Counted from the stretch's first letter, positions 45,140 to 53,580 are shown. The stretch: 64,000 nucleotides of DNA from Amycolatopsis sp. CA-128772 (GCF_002904295.1 NZ_PPHG01000014.1:169628-233627), one strand, 5' to 3'. The notes: generated by a model not told the origin, from the letters alone. Numbers and translations are program-made.

Positions 45140-46237
45140 ATGAAACCGAAGACGAAAGGCATCACCGCAGCGGTCCTCGGCACGGCGCTCGGCGCCGGCG
45201 GGCTCGCGTTCGTCGCGATGCCGGCCAGTGCCGACGACAAGCCGGCCCTGCCGCAGGTGAGCGCCGAGGACCTGGTGCAGTCGGTGGTCAAGGCGAAGCC
45301 GGGGGCGTTCGACGGCACGGTGAAGGTGAGCAACGACCTGGGCCTGCCCGCGGTGGGGAACGCGGTGCCGGGCGCGTCGGCGCTGACCATGGACTCGGCG
45401 CACATCTTCAGCGACGGCGCGGGCAAGAGCCGGCTCGCCGTCACGCAGGGGGCCAGCCAGGAGACGGTGGTCCACGACGGCACGACCGTCTGGGACTACA
45501 GCTCCCGGACGAACACCGCGACGAAGGTGACCATCCCGGCCGACGTGGCCAAGCAGAAGGGCGCGGGCAGCGAGAAGACCGCCGACCCGGTGGCCGCTTC
45601 GACCGAGCTGCTCGCGAAGGTCCGGGAGAGCAGCACGGTGTCGGTCGACGGCACCGCGAGCGTCGCGGGACGCGCCGCCTACGAGCTGGTGCTGACGCCG
45701 AAGCCGGCCGAGCGGACGCTGCTGCGCGAGATCCGCGTCGCGGTCGACTCGCAGACGCGGATGCCGCTGCGCGTGTCGGTGCTGAGCAACGGCACGGCGA
45801 CGCCGGCGCTGCAGGTCGCGTTCACGCAGATCGAGTTCACGCAGCAGCCGGCCGACCTCTTCGCCTTCACCCCGCCGAAGGGCGCGAAGGTGCAGGAGAA
45901 GACGCCGACCGTCGACCAGCAGCACAAGGACCTCGCCGAGCAGGCCAAGCAGGACACCAAGATCGTCGGCGACGGCTGGGACACCGTCGTCACCGGCAAG
46001 GTCCCGGCCGACGCGCTGAACGCGGCGCCGAAGCAGCAGTCCGGCCGGGAGGGCCGGGGGGCCAACGCCGACCCGAAGGCGCTGCTCGAGCGGTTCGCCA
46101 AGAAGGTCAGCGGCACGTGGGGCAGCGGCTACCTCGTCACCACGAAGGTCGGCAGCGCGGTGCTGACCGACGACGGCCGCTTCGCCGCCGGTGCGGTGCC
46201 GGAGCAGGTCCTGTACGAAGCGCTGGGTCAGAAGTGA
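45140..46237 (+). CDS. Secreted LolA/LppX-fold protein
   Basis: A 365-residue exported protein. The signal peptide is MKPKTKGITAAVLGTALGAG to FVAMPASA, with cleavage at ASA. The mature part has the pattern of LolA-like or DUF2092 proteins: a core AAYELVLTPKPAERTLLREI, DSQTRMPLRVSVLSNG, and FTQIEFTQQPADLFAFTPPKGA close to the middle. These incomplete beta-barrels bind lipid or lipoprotein acyl chains, or act as anti-sigma sensor proteins. ATG at 45140 follows GGGAGAG. The stop overlaps the ABC ATPase start as GTGA, so the protein is probably linked to the exporter. Confidence 0.82.
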   Translation: MKPKTKGITAAVLGTALGAGGLAFVAMPASADDKPALPQVSAEDLVQSVVKAKPGAFDGTVKVSNDLGLPAVGNAVPGASALTMDSAHIFSDGAGKSRLAVTQGASQETVVHDGTTVWDYSSRTNTATKVTIPADVAKQKGAGSEKTADPVAASTELLAKVRESSTVSVDGTASVAGRAAYELVLTPKPAERTLLREIRVAVDSQTRMPLRVSVLSNGTATPALQVAFTQIEFTQQPADLFAFTPPKGAKVQEKTPTVDQQHKDLAEQAKQDTKIVGDGWDTVVTGKVPADALNAAPKQQSGREGRGANADPKALLERFAKKVSGTWGSGYLVTTKVGSAVLTDDGRFAAGAVPEQVLYEALGQK

Positions 46238-47208
46238 CCAGCACGGCTCTCCAGTCCGGGGCGGACGTCTCTTCGGAGGCGTCCGCCCCGGCGGTCCCGC
46301 TCGCCGCGCGGACCCGGGGACTGCGCAAGGTCTACGGCAGCACGGTCGCGGTGGACCACGTCGACCTCGACATCCCGCAGGGCGCCGTCGTGGGGATGCT
46401 CGGGCCGAACGGCTCGGGCAAGACGACGACCATCCGGATGCTGCTCGGCCTGGTCCGGCCGACCGAGGGCGAGGTCGAGCTGCTCGGCCGCCCGATGCCG
46501 GACGCCGCCGCGCACGCGCTGCCGGACGTCGGCGCGCTGGTCGAAGGGCCGGGCTTCCACCCGTTCCTGTCCGGGCGCGACAACCTGCTGCGCTTCGCCG
46601 CGGCGGAACCGCGGCTGGCGTCGGCCGGGATTCCGTCCGCTGTGGACTCCGCGCTGGAGCGCGTCGGCCTGACCGCCGCCGCGCGACGGCGGTACAAGGG
46701 GTATTCGCTCGGCATGAAGCAGCGGCTCGGGCTCGCTTCGGCGTTGCTGGTGCCGCGGAAGATGGTCGTGCTCGACGAGCCGACCAACGGCCTCGATCCT
46801 GCTGGTACCAGGGAGATCCGCAGGATCGTCGCCGAGCTGCACGCCGAGGGCGTCACCGTGCTGGTGTCGTCGCACCTGCTGGCCGAGGTCGAAGCGACCT
46901 GCACGCACGTCGCCGTGCTGCAGAGCGGGAACGTCGTCGCGCAGGGCGAGCTGGCGGAGCTGCTGGAGTCCGGGAACGCGGCCCTGCTGGTCCGCACGCC
47001 GGACGCGGAACAGGCGGTGGAAGTGCTGCGGGAGCAGCGGATCGGCGCCCGGCTCACGCCGGACGGCATCCGGGCCGACCTCACCGCGGCCGAGGCGCCG
47101 CGGGTACTGCAGGTCCTGGTGGGCGCGGGGGTCGCGGTCCACGAGGCGACGCGGGCCCGCACCGGCCTGGAAGACCTGTTCGCACGGCTGACCGAGGGGG
47201 CGGAATGA
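46234..47208 (+). CDS. ABC transporter ATP-binding protein, export type
   Basis: A 324-residue ATPase of the drug/lipid export (DrrA-like) group. Walker A GPNGSGKTTTIRMLLG lies near residue 58, followed by the Q-loop region, signature YSLGMKQRLGLASALL near 160, Walker B KMVVLDEPTNGLDPAG near 180 and the switch His in LLVSSHLLAEVEAT-like VSSHLLAEVEATC. A C-terminal domain of about 90 residues (NAALLVRTPDAEQAVEVLRE) is typical of this group. GTG start overlaps the LolA-like stop, and the stop overlaps the permease start; all three genes are therefore translationally coupled. Confidence 0.92.
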   Translation: MTSTALQSGADVSSEASAPAVPLAARTRGLRKVYGSTVAVDHVDLDIPQGAVVGMLGPNGSGKTTTIRMLLGLVRPTEGEVELLGRPMPDAAAHALPDVGALVEGPGFHPFLSGRDNLLRFAAAEPRLASAGIPSAVDSALERVGLTAAARRRYKGYSLGMKQRLGLASALLVPRKMVVLDEPTNGLDPAGTREIRRIVAELHAEGVTVLVSSHLLAEVEATCTHVAVLQSGNVVAQGELAELLESGNAALLVRTPDAEQAVEVLREQRIGARLTPDGIRADLTAAEAPRVLQVLVGAGVAVHEATRARTGLEDLFARLTEGAE

Positions 47209-48086
47209 CAGCGGCGGTTCTGGACGCACCGGCGGCCCGCACGGGCCACGACACGGTGCCGCTGCCCCGGCTGCTGGCCGCGGAGCTGCGCTGGATCTTC
47301 CGGCGGCCGCGGACGCTCGCCGTCCTGGGCCTGCTGGCACTGATCCCGGTCGTGATCGGCATCGGGCTGACGCTGGTCAGCGACCCGTCGGACACCGGCG
47401 GCGGCCCCGACAACGGCGGCGGGGCACTGCTGGCGTCCGCGGTCAACAACGCGTTCGTGCTGCCCATCGCGGCCATCGTGATGTCACTCGCGCTGCTGCT
47501 GCCGCTGGCTTCGGCCATGGCGGGTGCGGACGCGATCGCGGGCGAAACCGCGCACGGCACGTTGCGCGGCTGGCTGATCGCCCCGGTCGGGCGGGGCCGG
47601 CTGCTGGCGGTCAAGGCGTTCGGCGTCGCGACCGTGTCGGTGGCCGCGGTGCTGGCGATGTGCGTGACGGGCGTGGTGACCGGGCTGATCATCAACGGCA
47701 CGGATTCGCTGTTCACGCTGTCCGGCACGACGCTGTCCCTCGGCGGCGCGCTGGCGCGGATCCTGCTGGTGGCCGGCTGGGTGGTGCTCCAGATGTGGGC
47801 GGTCGGCGCGGTCGCGCTGGCGATCTCCAGCTGGACCGAGCACCCGATGCTGGTGGTGGCGTCCGTGCTGGCCGCGGACATCGTGTTCACCATCCTCGGG
47901 TTCCTGTCCTCCCTGGACTGGCTGCACCCGTTCCTGCTCACGCAGAACTGGTCAGTGGCGCCGGCGGAGGTGCTGCAGGATCCGATGGGCACGCAGCTGC
48001 TCGGCGAAGGAGCCCTGCGGGCCGTCTGCTACATCGTCATCGGGCTTTCGCTGGCCTACGCGCGGCTTTCGACGCGCGACGGCTGA
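47205..48086 (+). CDS. ABC transporter permease, ABC-2 export type
   Basis: A 293-residue membrane protein with six helices (LAVLGLLALIPVVIGIGLTL, AFVLPIAAIVMSLALLLPLA, AVLAMCVTGVVTGLII, GALARILLVAGWVVLQMWAV, MLVVASVLAADIVFTILGFL and ALRAVCYIVIGLSLAYARL). GADAIAGETAHGTLRGWLIA is the cytoplasmic signature of ABC-2 permeases. It pairs with the ATPase just upstream (ATGA overlap). The cargo is unknown; the coupled LolA-like protein suggests a lipid or hydrophobic compound. Confidence 0.9.
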   Translation: MTAAVLDAPAARTGHDTVPLPRLLAAELRWIFRRPRTLAVLGLLALIPVVIGIGLTLVSDPSDTGGGPDNGGGALLASAVNNAFVLPIAAIVMSLALLLPLASAMAGADAIAGETAHGTLRGWLIAPVGRGRLLAVKAFGVATVSVAAVLAMCVTGVVTGLIINGTDSLFTLSGTTLSLGGALARILLVAGWVVLQMWAVGAVALAISSWTEHPMLVVASVLAADIVFTILGFLSSLDWLHPFLLTQNWSVAPAEVLQDPMGTQLLGEGALRAVCYIVIGLSLAYARLSTRDG

Positions 48087-48093
48087 TCTTCCG

Positions 48094-48633
48094 TCACGTC
48101 GGCCACGTCGTGTTCTCTTCGTGGCCGGCGGACGGTGAGACGTCGCGCAGCGCGCGCACGCGGTGTTCGGCGACCGCCTGCTGGAACAGGGTCAGCGCCT
48201 GCCGCGCGGCGACGTTGAACAACCCCATCGTGGTGTCCCGTTCGCCGAGCACGACCAGCAGGATGCCGGACTGCACCGGGAAAACGCCGATGTGGCCGGA
48301 CTCGCCTTCGAACACCGCCGCCCGCGGCGCGCCGACACCGGCCTGCTTGGTGAACTGGATGGCCAGCCCGACCGACGTGGCCGCCATCGCGGCGACGCTG
48401 TCGACCTCGACGTCACGGGTGTCGCTGCACACCACCAGCCCGTCCCGGCTGGCCGCGAGGAGGCCCTTGACGTTGGTCCAGTCGATCCGACCCCGGATGT
48501 CGCGCAGCGCCTCGTTCGCCGCGGCCGCGTCGGCCGGCGGAACCGTCGACGCCACCCTCCGTACCTCCGGCAGAACCGGCGTGCTCCCGCGCTTGGGCAG
48601 CGGCACGGCCCCTCCTGCGTGCATTTCGCTCAT
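48094..48633 (-). CDS. Roadblock/LC7 domain protein
   Basis: A 179-residue protein. After a disordered N-terminus of about 45 residues comes a roadblock/LC7 fold: LLAASRDGLVVCSDTRDVEV, DSVAAMAATSVGLAIQFTKQ, GHIGVFPVQSGILLVVLGER, FNVAARQALTLF. Roadblock proteins regulate small GTPases (MglB) or serve in the conservon signalling operons of actinomycetes. Here no GTPase or histidine kinase is adjacent, but a second roadblock gene overlaps its start as ATGA. The two may form a heterodimer. It is convergent with the ABC exporter, seven bases apart. Confidence 0.8.
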   Translation of the reverse strand: MSEMHAGGAVPLPKRGSTPVLPEVRRVASTVPPADAAAANEALRDIRGRIDWTNVKGLLAASRDGLVVCSDTRDVEVDSVAAMAATSVGLAIQFTKQAGVGAPRAAVFEGESGHIGVFPVQSGILLVVLGERDTTMGLFNVAARQALTLFQQAVAEHRVRALRDVSPSAGHEENTTWPT

Positions 48634-49004
48634 ACGACCAAGTCGGCTTCGATGCGCTTCAGCTGGAGCCGCGCCATGGCGAGGTTCGCCCGTTCCCGGT
48701 CCAGCACCAGGTACAGGAACAGCGTCGCGGTGTCCCGTTTGGACGGATCCATCAGCCGGATCAGGTGGTACTGGCGGCGCAGGGTGATGAGGATGTCCTC
48801 GATGTCGTCGTTGAGCTGCAGCGCGGCCATCACGCGCAGCTTCGAGCGCACGACCTCGGTGTTGCCCGCCGCGGCGACGTCGAGGTCCAGCCAGTCACCA
48901 CCGCCCAGGGAGCCCAGCGACATCCCGCTGTCGTAGTCGACCACCGCGGCGCCCACCGCACCGGTGATGGTCATCGCTTCCTTCAACGCCGTGTCGATGT
49001 TCAT
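48630..49004 (-). CDS. Roadblock/LC7-like small protein
   Basis: A 124-residue protein, beginning MNIDTALKEAMTITGAVGAA, with VVDYDSGMSLGSLGGGDWLD, AAAGNTEVVRSKLRVMAAL and DDIEDILITLRRQYHLIRLM. The pattern is of the roadblock-type signal-binding fold conserved across actinobacteria. The stop overlaps the ATG of the second roadblock gene by four bases. It lies 31 bases downstream of thiQ, so partial co-transcription with the thiamine transporter is possible but may be accidental. The function is unknown. Confidence 0.75.
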   Translation of the reverse strand: MNIDTALKEAMTITGAVGAAVVDYDSGMSLGSLGGGDWLDLDVAAAGNTEVVRSKLRVMAALQLNDDIEDILITLRRQYHLIRLMDPSKRDTATLFLYLVLDRERANLAMARLQLKRIEADLVV

Positions 49005-49035
49005 GCAGAGGTGCTCCTCGTTGATCAGCGTTCGG

Positions 49036-50088
49036 TCACTTTAGGCCGCGATCAGGAGGAGGGCATGGCCCATTCGGAGTAATACCGATCAACGCGACAC
49101 CGTCCGCGTCGAACGACAGCCGCACCGCGTCGCCGGCCCGCAGGTCCGAAGCGGCCGGCGCGACCGCGTCCACAGTGGAGTTTCCGAGCCGGACGACCAG
49201 CCGCAGGTGTTCACGCCGGTGCACCGCCGCCACGACCTCACCCGGCACGCCCTCGGCCGCCACCCGCAGCGCGTGGGGCCGCAGCCCGAGCCGCACCGGG
49301 CCGTCGCCGGCGTCGGGCAGGACGACCTCGCCCAGCGGCGTGCGCACGCGCCCGGCCGCCGCGACGCCGTCGGCGAACGTCGTCACGCCGAGGAAGCGCG
49401 CCACGTCGTCGTCCGCCGGGTTGCGCCACACCCGCCGGACCGCACCCTCCTGCCGGACCTCGCCGGTGTCGAGCACCGCGACCCGGTCCGCGAGGGTGAA
49501 CGCCTCCTCCTGGTCGTGCGTGACCAGCAGGGCGGTGATCTTGCTGCGGCGCAACAGGTCGGCCAGGTCGATGGCCAGCTGCTCGCGCAACCCGGCGTCC
49601 AAACCGGACAGTGGCTCGTCGAGCAGCAGCAGCCGCGGCTTCGGCGCCAGCGCCCGGGCGAGCGCCACCCGCTGCGCCTGGCCGCCGGACAGCTCCGTCA
49701 CCCGCCGCTTCTCGAACCCGGACAGGCCGACCAGAGCCAGCAGCTCGGCCACCCGCGGTGTCCACTCCGCCCGCGGGACGCCGTGCATCCGCAGGCCGAA
49801 CGCGATGTTCGCGGCGACATCGCGGTGACCGAACAGCTGGCCGTCCTGGAACACCAGGCCGAAGCCGCGCCGGTGCACCGGCACCGCGCCGAGGTCCTCG
49901 CCGTCCCAGCTCACCGAGCCGCGCGCCGAGGGTTCGAGCCCGGTGATCGCGCGCAGCAGCGTCGACTTGCCCGAGCCCGACGGGCCGAGCAGCGCCAGCA
50001 CCTCGCCGTCGGCGATGTCCAGCCGGACGTCACGCACCGCCGCGAACGATCCGTAGCGGACGGTCAGGTCCCGCACCGACAGCGCCAT
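49036..50088 (-). CDS. thiQ: Thiamine ABC transporter ATP-binding protein
   Basis: A 350-residue ATPase of the thiamine/iron/sulfate importer group. Walker A GPSGSGKSTLLRAITG lies near residue 35, signature VTELSGGQAQRVALARAL near 130, Walker B RLLLLDEPLSGLDAG and switch LLVTHDQEEAFTLAD. It carries a C-terminal TOBE-like regulatory domain (VRLGLRPHALRVAAEGV). The start overlaps the permease stop by one base (TGATG). The transporter is thiamine-type because a TPP riboswitch controls the operon. Length is above short ThiQ forms owing to the TOBE part. Confidence 0.88.
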   Translation of the reverse strand: MALSVRDLTVRYGSFAAVRDVRLDIADGEVLALLGPSGSGKSTLLRAITGLEPSARGSVSWDGEDLGAVPVHRRGFGLVFQDGQLFGHRDVAANIAFGLRMHGVPRAEWTPRVAELLALVGLSGFEKRRVTELSGGQAQRVALARALAPKPRLLLLDEPLSGLDAGLREQLAIDLADLLRRSKITALLVTHDQEEAFTLADRVAVLDTGEVRQEGAVRRVWRNPADDDVARFLGVTTFADGVAAAGRVRTPLGEVVLPDAGDGPVRLGLRPHALRVAAEGVPGEVVAAVHRREHLRLVVRLGNSTVDAVAPAASDLRAGDAVRLSFDADGVALIGITPNGPCPPPDRGLK

Positions 50089-51725
50089 CAGAACTCCCCC
50101 ACCCGGCCGCGCGCGGCCCCGAGCCGGTCGATCAGCGCGACCGCCAGCACCGTCACGAGCATCAGCAACGCGCACGCCGCGTACGCCATCTGGTTGTTCA
50201 GCTCGCCCGGGCGCGCCATCAGCGTCGCGACGGCGACCGGCAGCGTCGGCGCCGCCGGCCGGGCGAGGAAGCTCGTCGCGCCGAACTCGCCGAGCGCCAC
50301 GACGAAGCCGAACCCCGCCGCCGCGACCAGCGGCCGCAGGGTGAGCGGCAGGTCGATCTCCCGCCAGACGCGCAGCGGGCTCGCGCCGAGCGTCGACGCG
50401 GCCTGCCGCAGCCGGACGTCGACCGAGCGCAGCACCGGCAGCACCATCCGGACGATCAGCGGGATGATCACCAGCGCCTGGGCCAGCGGCACCAGGTAGG
50501 GCGACGTCCGGAGGTCGCCGGGCAGCGCGTCGAGCGTGACGAGGTAGCCGAAGCCGACGGTGACCGCCGAAACCCCGAGCGGCAGCATCAGCACCGCGTC
50601 CATCGTCTCCCCCAGCCCGCGCGCGGCTTTCGCCGGCGAGCGCCGCAACGCCACGAGCACCACCGACGCGAGCACGCCGACGACCATCGCGAGCAGCGTC
50701 GCGTCGATCGCCACCTTCAGCGAGTTGAGCGCGGCGTCCCAGCCGGACACCTGCAGCGCGCCCTTCTCGCCGGTGCTCGTGAGAGCCCGGTACCCGGCCA
50801 GGCTCCAGCCGTCCTCTGTGGACAGTGATTCGGCGAGCAGCGCGACGATCGGCGTCACCAGCAACACCAGCACGGCACCCGCGGCGCCGACGACCCACCA
50901 CTCGCCGCCTTCCGGCCGCCGGGCCCGGACCGAGCCGATGCGGGCCGCGCTTTCCTTGCGCCGCCGGGCCAGCCCGCCGAGCACGAGCGCGGCGACCACG
51001 GCCGCGAACTGGATCAGCGAGAGCGCCGCCGCACCCGAAAGGTCGAGGAGGTCCACCGTCCGCAGGTAGATTTCGGTTTCCAGGGTCCGGTAGCGGGCGC
51101 CGCCGAGAATCAGCACGACACCGAAACTGGTGGCGCAGAACAGGAACACCACGGCCGCGGCGGACGCGATCGCGGGCGCCAGCGCGGGCAGCGTCACCGA
51201 CCGGAAGGCCCGCCACGGCGAGGCACCGAGCGCGCGGGCGGCGTCGGTCGTCCGCGCGTCCAGCCGCGCCCACAGCCCGGCGACGGTCCGCGCGACGACG
51301 GCGACGTTGAAGAAGGCGTTGGCCAGCACGATCGGCAGCACGCCGCCGTCCGGCCACAGGGCGCGGAAGGCCAGCCCGACCACCACGGTCGGCAGCACGA
51401 ACGGCACGAGCACCAGCGTCCGCGCCAGGCCGACGCCGGGCAGCCGCACCCGGGCCAGCAGGAACGCGACCGGCAGGCCGGCCACCACCGCGACGGCCGT
51501 CGACGCGGCCGCGCTCCCGACGGTGAACGCGGCCAGCTGCCAGGTCCGCGGGTCGCCGAGGACGGCGTCGAGACCGCCGGCCGCGAACCCGCGGCCGACG
51601 ATCGCCAGCACCGGCCAGGCGAAGAAGACCACCAGGAACCCGATCGGCGCCAGGCCGAGCAGCGCCAGGCCGAGCCCGCGGGCGGTCCGCGGCGGTGCAG
51701 TGGCTTTCCTGGTGGCCGACGTCAC
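50088..51725 (-). CDS. thiP: Thiamine ABC transporter permease, two-domain
   Basis: About 545 residues with two homologous halves, each with about six helices and an EAA loop: RTTDAARALGASPWRAFRSV in the first and RLRQAASTLGASPLRVWREI in the second. This doubled form is typical of ThiP and FbpB. GTG at 51725 overlaps the binding-protein stop by four bases; an ATG at 51743 is an alternative. It forms the membrane channel for thiamine taken up by ThiB, driven by ThiQ. The TPP riboswitch upstream of thiB covers the whole operon. Confidence 0.88.
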   Translation of the reverse strand: MTSATRKATAPPRTARGLGLALLGLAPIGFLVVFFAWPVLAIVGRGFAAGGLDAVLGDPRTWQLAAFTVGSAAASTAVAVVAGLPVAFLLARVRLPGVGLARTLVLVPFVLPTVVVGLAFRALWPDGGVLPIVLANAFFNVAVVARTVAGLWARLDARTTDAARALGASPWRAFRSVTLPALAPAIASAAAVVFLFCATSFGVVLILGGARYRTLETEIYLRTVDLLDLSGAAALSLIQFAAVVAALVLGGLARRRKESAARIGSVRARRPEGGEWWVVGAAGAVLVLLVTPIVALLAESLSTEDGWSLAGYRALTSTGEKGALQVSGWDAALNSLKVAIDATLLAMVVGVLASVVLVALRRSPAKAARGLGETMDAVLMLPLGVSAVTVGFGYLVTLDALPGDLRTSPYLVPLAQALVIIPLIVRMVLPVLRSVDVRLRQAASTLGASPLRVWREIDLPLTLRPLVAAAGFGFVVALGEFGATSFLARPAAPTLPVAVATLMARPGELNNQMAYAACALLMLVTVLAVALIDRLGAARGRVGEF

Positions 51726-52762
51726 TGCAGGAGCGTGCGCCATTCGCCGATCCACTTCTCGCGGCCCGCCTGCACCTGGTCCGCGGGCAGCGTCTGCGGC
51801 TTCTGCGGCAGCGGCGCGACCTGCGCCCAGCCCGCGGGCAGGTCGACGCCCTGGCGCGCCGGGTAGACGTACATGTTGGCGGCGACGGTCGCCTGGAACT
51901 GCTGGGAGAGCAGGAAGTCCACGACCTTGTGCGCGTTGTCGGCCTGCTTGCCGTTCGCCAGCACGCCGGCGTACTCGACCTGCCGGTAGCAGGTGTCGAG
52001 CAGCGCCTTGGTGCGCGGCTTCCCGTCGTCGCCGACCTCGGCGGCGGGCGACGACGCGTACGAGACGACGATCGGCCGCGGCCCCTTGCCCGACGAGCCG
52101 GAGAACTGCTTGGTGTAGGCCTCTTCCCAGCCGCTGACCACCTTGACGCCGTTGGTCTTCAGCTTCGTCCAGTAGTCCTTCCAGCCGGCTTCGCCGTACT
52201 TGGCGACGGTGCCGAGGAGGAACGCCAGGCCGGGCGACGCCGTCGCGGGGTCCTCGGCGACCAGCAGGTCCTTGTACTTCGGGTCGGCCAGGTCGTCGTA
52301 GGTCGACGGCGCCGGGATCCCCTTGGCGGTGAAGTAGTTCGTGTCGACGTTCACGCAGACGTCACCGACGTCGACGGCGGAGAGCCGGTGCTCCGGGTCG
52401 ACGGCGTAGCGCTGCGGCCCGCGGTCGGCCTCCGGGCTGGTGTAGGGCTCGAAGACGCCCTCGCTGAGCGCGCGCGAGGCGAAGGTGGAGTCGACGCCGT
52501 ACGCGACGTCGCCGATCGGGTTGGCCTTCGTCAGCACGAGCTTGTTGGTCAGCGAACCGGCGTCGCCCTGCTTGAGCACGGAGATCCTGATGCCCGACTG
52601 CTTCTGGAAGGCGTCGAGCACCTCCTGCGGCGCCAGGAACGAGTCGTGCGTCACGAGGGTGACGGTGGGCGTCTGCTGCGTGCCACCGGACCCGTCCGAC
52701 AGCGAGCATCCCGCGGCCACCACGCCGACGACGGCGATGGCCGTCGCAGCCCTGCGTTTCAT
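51722..52762 (-). CDS. thiB: Thiamine-binding lipoprotein
   Basis: A 346-residue extracytoplasmic solute-binding protein. The short signal peptide ends in a lipobox-like VVAAGCSLS, so it is probably a lipoprotein. The start VTLVTHDSFLAPQEVLDAFQ, then GDAGSLTNKLVLTKANPIGD and VAYGVDSTFASRALSEGVFE, matches the thiamine periplasmic-binding (TbpA/ThiB) family. ATG at 52762 follows GGAGGG. That ribosome-binding site can be covered by an upstream CCCTCCT, which gives the riboswitch a way to block translation. Confidence 0.92.
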   Translation of the reverse strand: MKRRAATAIAVVGVVAAGCSLSDGSGGTQQTPTVTLVTHDSFLAPQEVLDAFQKQSGIRISVLKQGDAGSLTNKLVLTKANPIGDVAYGVDSTFASRALSEGVFEPYTSPEADRGPQRYAVDPEHRLSAVDVGDVCVNVDTNYFTAKGIPAPSTYDDLADPKYKDLLVAEDPATASPGLAFLLGTVAKYGEAGWKDYWTKLKTNGVKVVSGWEEAYTKQFSGSSGKGPRPIVVSYASSPAAEVGDDGKPRTKALLDTCYRQVEYAGVLANGKQADNAHKVVDFLLSQQFQATVAANMYVYPARQGVDLPAGWAQVAPLPQKPQTLPADQVQAGREKWIGEWRTLLQ

Positions 52763-52765
52763 CTA

Positions 52766-52794
52766 CCCTCCTGCACTTCGCCGGACGAGGAGGG
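52766..52794 (-). promoter_or_regulatory. Ribosome-binding-site sequestering hairpin of the thiB leader
   Basis: On the minus strand CCCTCCT (52788-52794) can pair with AGGAGGG (52766-52772), which is the thiB ribosome-binding site. It lies directly between the TPP aptamer and the start codon, so it looks like the expression platform and points to control of translation rather than termination. Confidence 0.65.
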
Positions 52795-52800
52795 GAAGCC

Positions 52801-52880
52801 CTCCCTTCGCCGGCATGATCCGTCTCAGGTGCGAACGGTCGCGGGTAACCCGCCTCTCAGCCCGGCTCACCGGACTCCCG
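52801..52880 (-). promoter_or_regulatory. TPP (thiamine pyrophosphate) riboswitch
   Basis: On the minus strand the conserved THI-element blocks are present in order: GGAGTCCGG..., CTGAGAGG (52853-52860), ACCTGA (52825-52830), and GGATCATGCCGGCGAAGGGA (52802-52821). These form the pyrimidine- and pyrophosphate-sensing helices of the TPP aptamer. It lies in the thiB leader and should shut the transporter off when TPP is plentiful. Confidence 0.92.
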
Positions 52881-52923
52881 TGGCAACCGTGCAGCGTAGT
52901 CCAGGACGCAGGACGATGGAGAC

Positions 52924-53205
52924 ATGACGGAAATCTTGAGCGACTCCGAAGCCGACCGGCGGCTGGGCTTCCGCGCGGGCTGGGTCCGCACCGGCGCGGT
53001 GATCTCCCGCGAAGTGGAACTGGCGAGCTTCCCCCGGGCGATCGAGGTGGTGAACCGCGTGGCGGAACTCGCCGAGGCCGCCGACCACCACCCGGACATC
53101 GACATCCGCTGGCGCACGCTGACGTTCCGCCTCTCGACGCACTCGGCGGGCGGGTTGACGGCGAAGGACTTCGACCTGGCCGCGCAAATCGACGAAGTGC
53201 TGTGA
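52924..53205 (+). CDS. 4a-hydroxytetrahydrobiopterin dehydratase (pterin-4a-carbinolamine dehydratase)
   Basis: A 93-residue small enzyme. It carries the active-site block AEAADHHPDIDIRWRTLTFR near residues 50-70, in which the adjacent His pair and the Asp are the family's catalytic residues, and the C-terminal THSAGGLTAKDFDLAAQID. The reaction is dehydration of 4a-hydroxy-tetrahydrobiopterin for the recycling of pterin cofactor after aromatic hydroxylases. In bacteria without such a hydroxylase it may serve in cofactor or transcription roles. ATG start. It is divergent from the thiamine operon and lies close to its riboswitch, with no sign of a shared control. Confidence 0.9.
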   Translation: MTEILSDSEADRRLGFRAGWVRTGAVISREVELASFPRAIEVVNRVAELAEAADHHPDIDIRWRTLTFRLSTHSAGGLTAKDFDLAAQIDEVL

Positions 53206-53281
53206 TCCCGGCTACGCTGAGTGCACCATAGCGCCGCTTCGACGTCTCTCGGTTACCGGAACCTTCGGGAGGGAGACAGAG

Positions 53282-53389
53282 ATGACTCAGGCAATCGTGG
53301 TCGGCACGGCGGCATTCGCAACGATGGTGGCGGCGGCCGGCGGTGTGCTCTGGTTCACCGCCCGCAACCGCCGTCACCTGGACGGCTGA
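53282..53389 (+). CDS. Tiny single-helix membrane protein
   Basis: A 35-residue open frame with an excellent ribosome-binding site (GGGAGGGAGA, ending just before the ATG). It consists of one hydrophobic helix (AIVVGTAAFATMVAAAGGVL) and a basic tail ARNRRHLDG. Topology is probably N-out/C-in. No family is recognised. It lies 77 bases after the dehydratase gene and 84 before another tiny membrane protein. Confidence 0.55.
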   Translation: MTQAIVVGTAAFATMVAAAGGVLWFTARNRRHLDG

Positions 53390-53472
53390 GAGTTCGATCA
53401 CAGCTGTTAACGGCGGGCATGATCAGCGCGCTGTCCCTGCGGAAGCATTCGGTTCGCCCGTAGGGAACGCCC

Positions 53473-53571
53473 ATGAACACGGCCCTCACCACCGCCCAGC
53501 GCGCCTGGATCAACGCCCTCGCCCCCGCGGTGGTGCTGATCGTGATCGCCCTGCTGGGCCTGCTCGGCTGA
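53473..53571 (+). CDS. Tiny hydrophobic membrane peptide
   Basis: A 32-residue open frame, ATG with AGGGAA upstream. The second half is one hydrophobic helix (ALAPAVVLIVIALLGLLG) and the first half is short and polar (NTALTTAQRAWI). A terminator-like hairpin starts ten bases past its stop, which supports it being the end of a transcript. Function unknown; a coding role rests on these local signals only. Confidence 0.5.
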   Translation: MNTALTTAQRAWINALAPAVVLIVIALLGLLG

Positions 53572-53580
53572 GTCGCTCCG

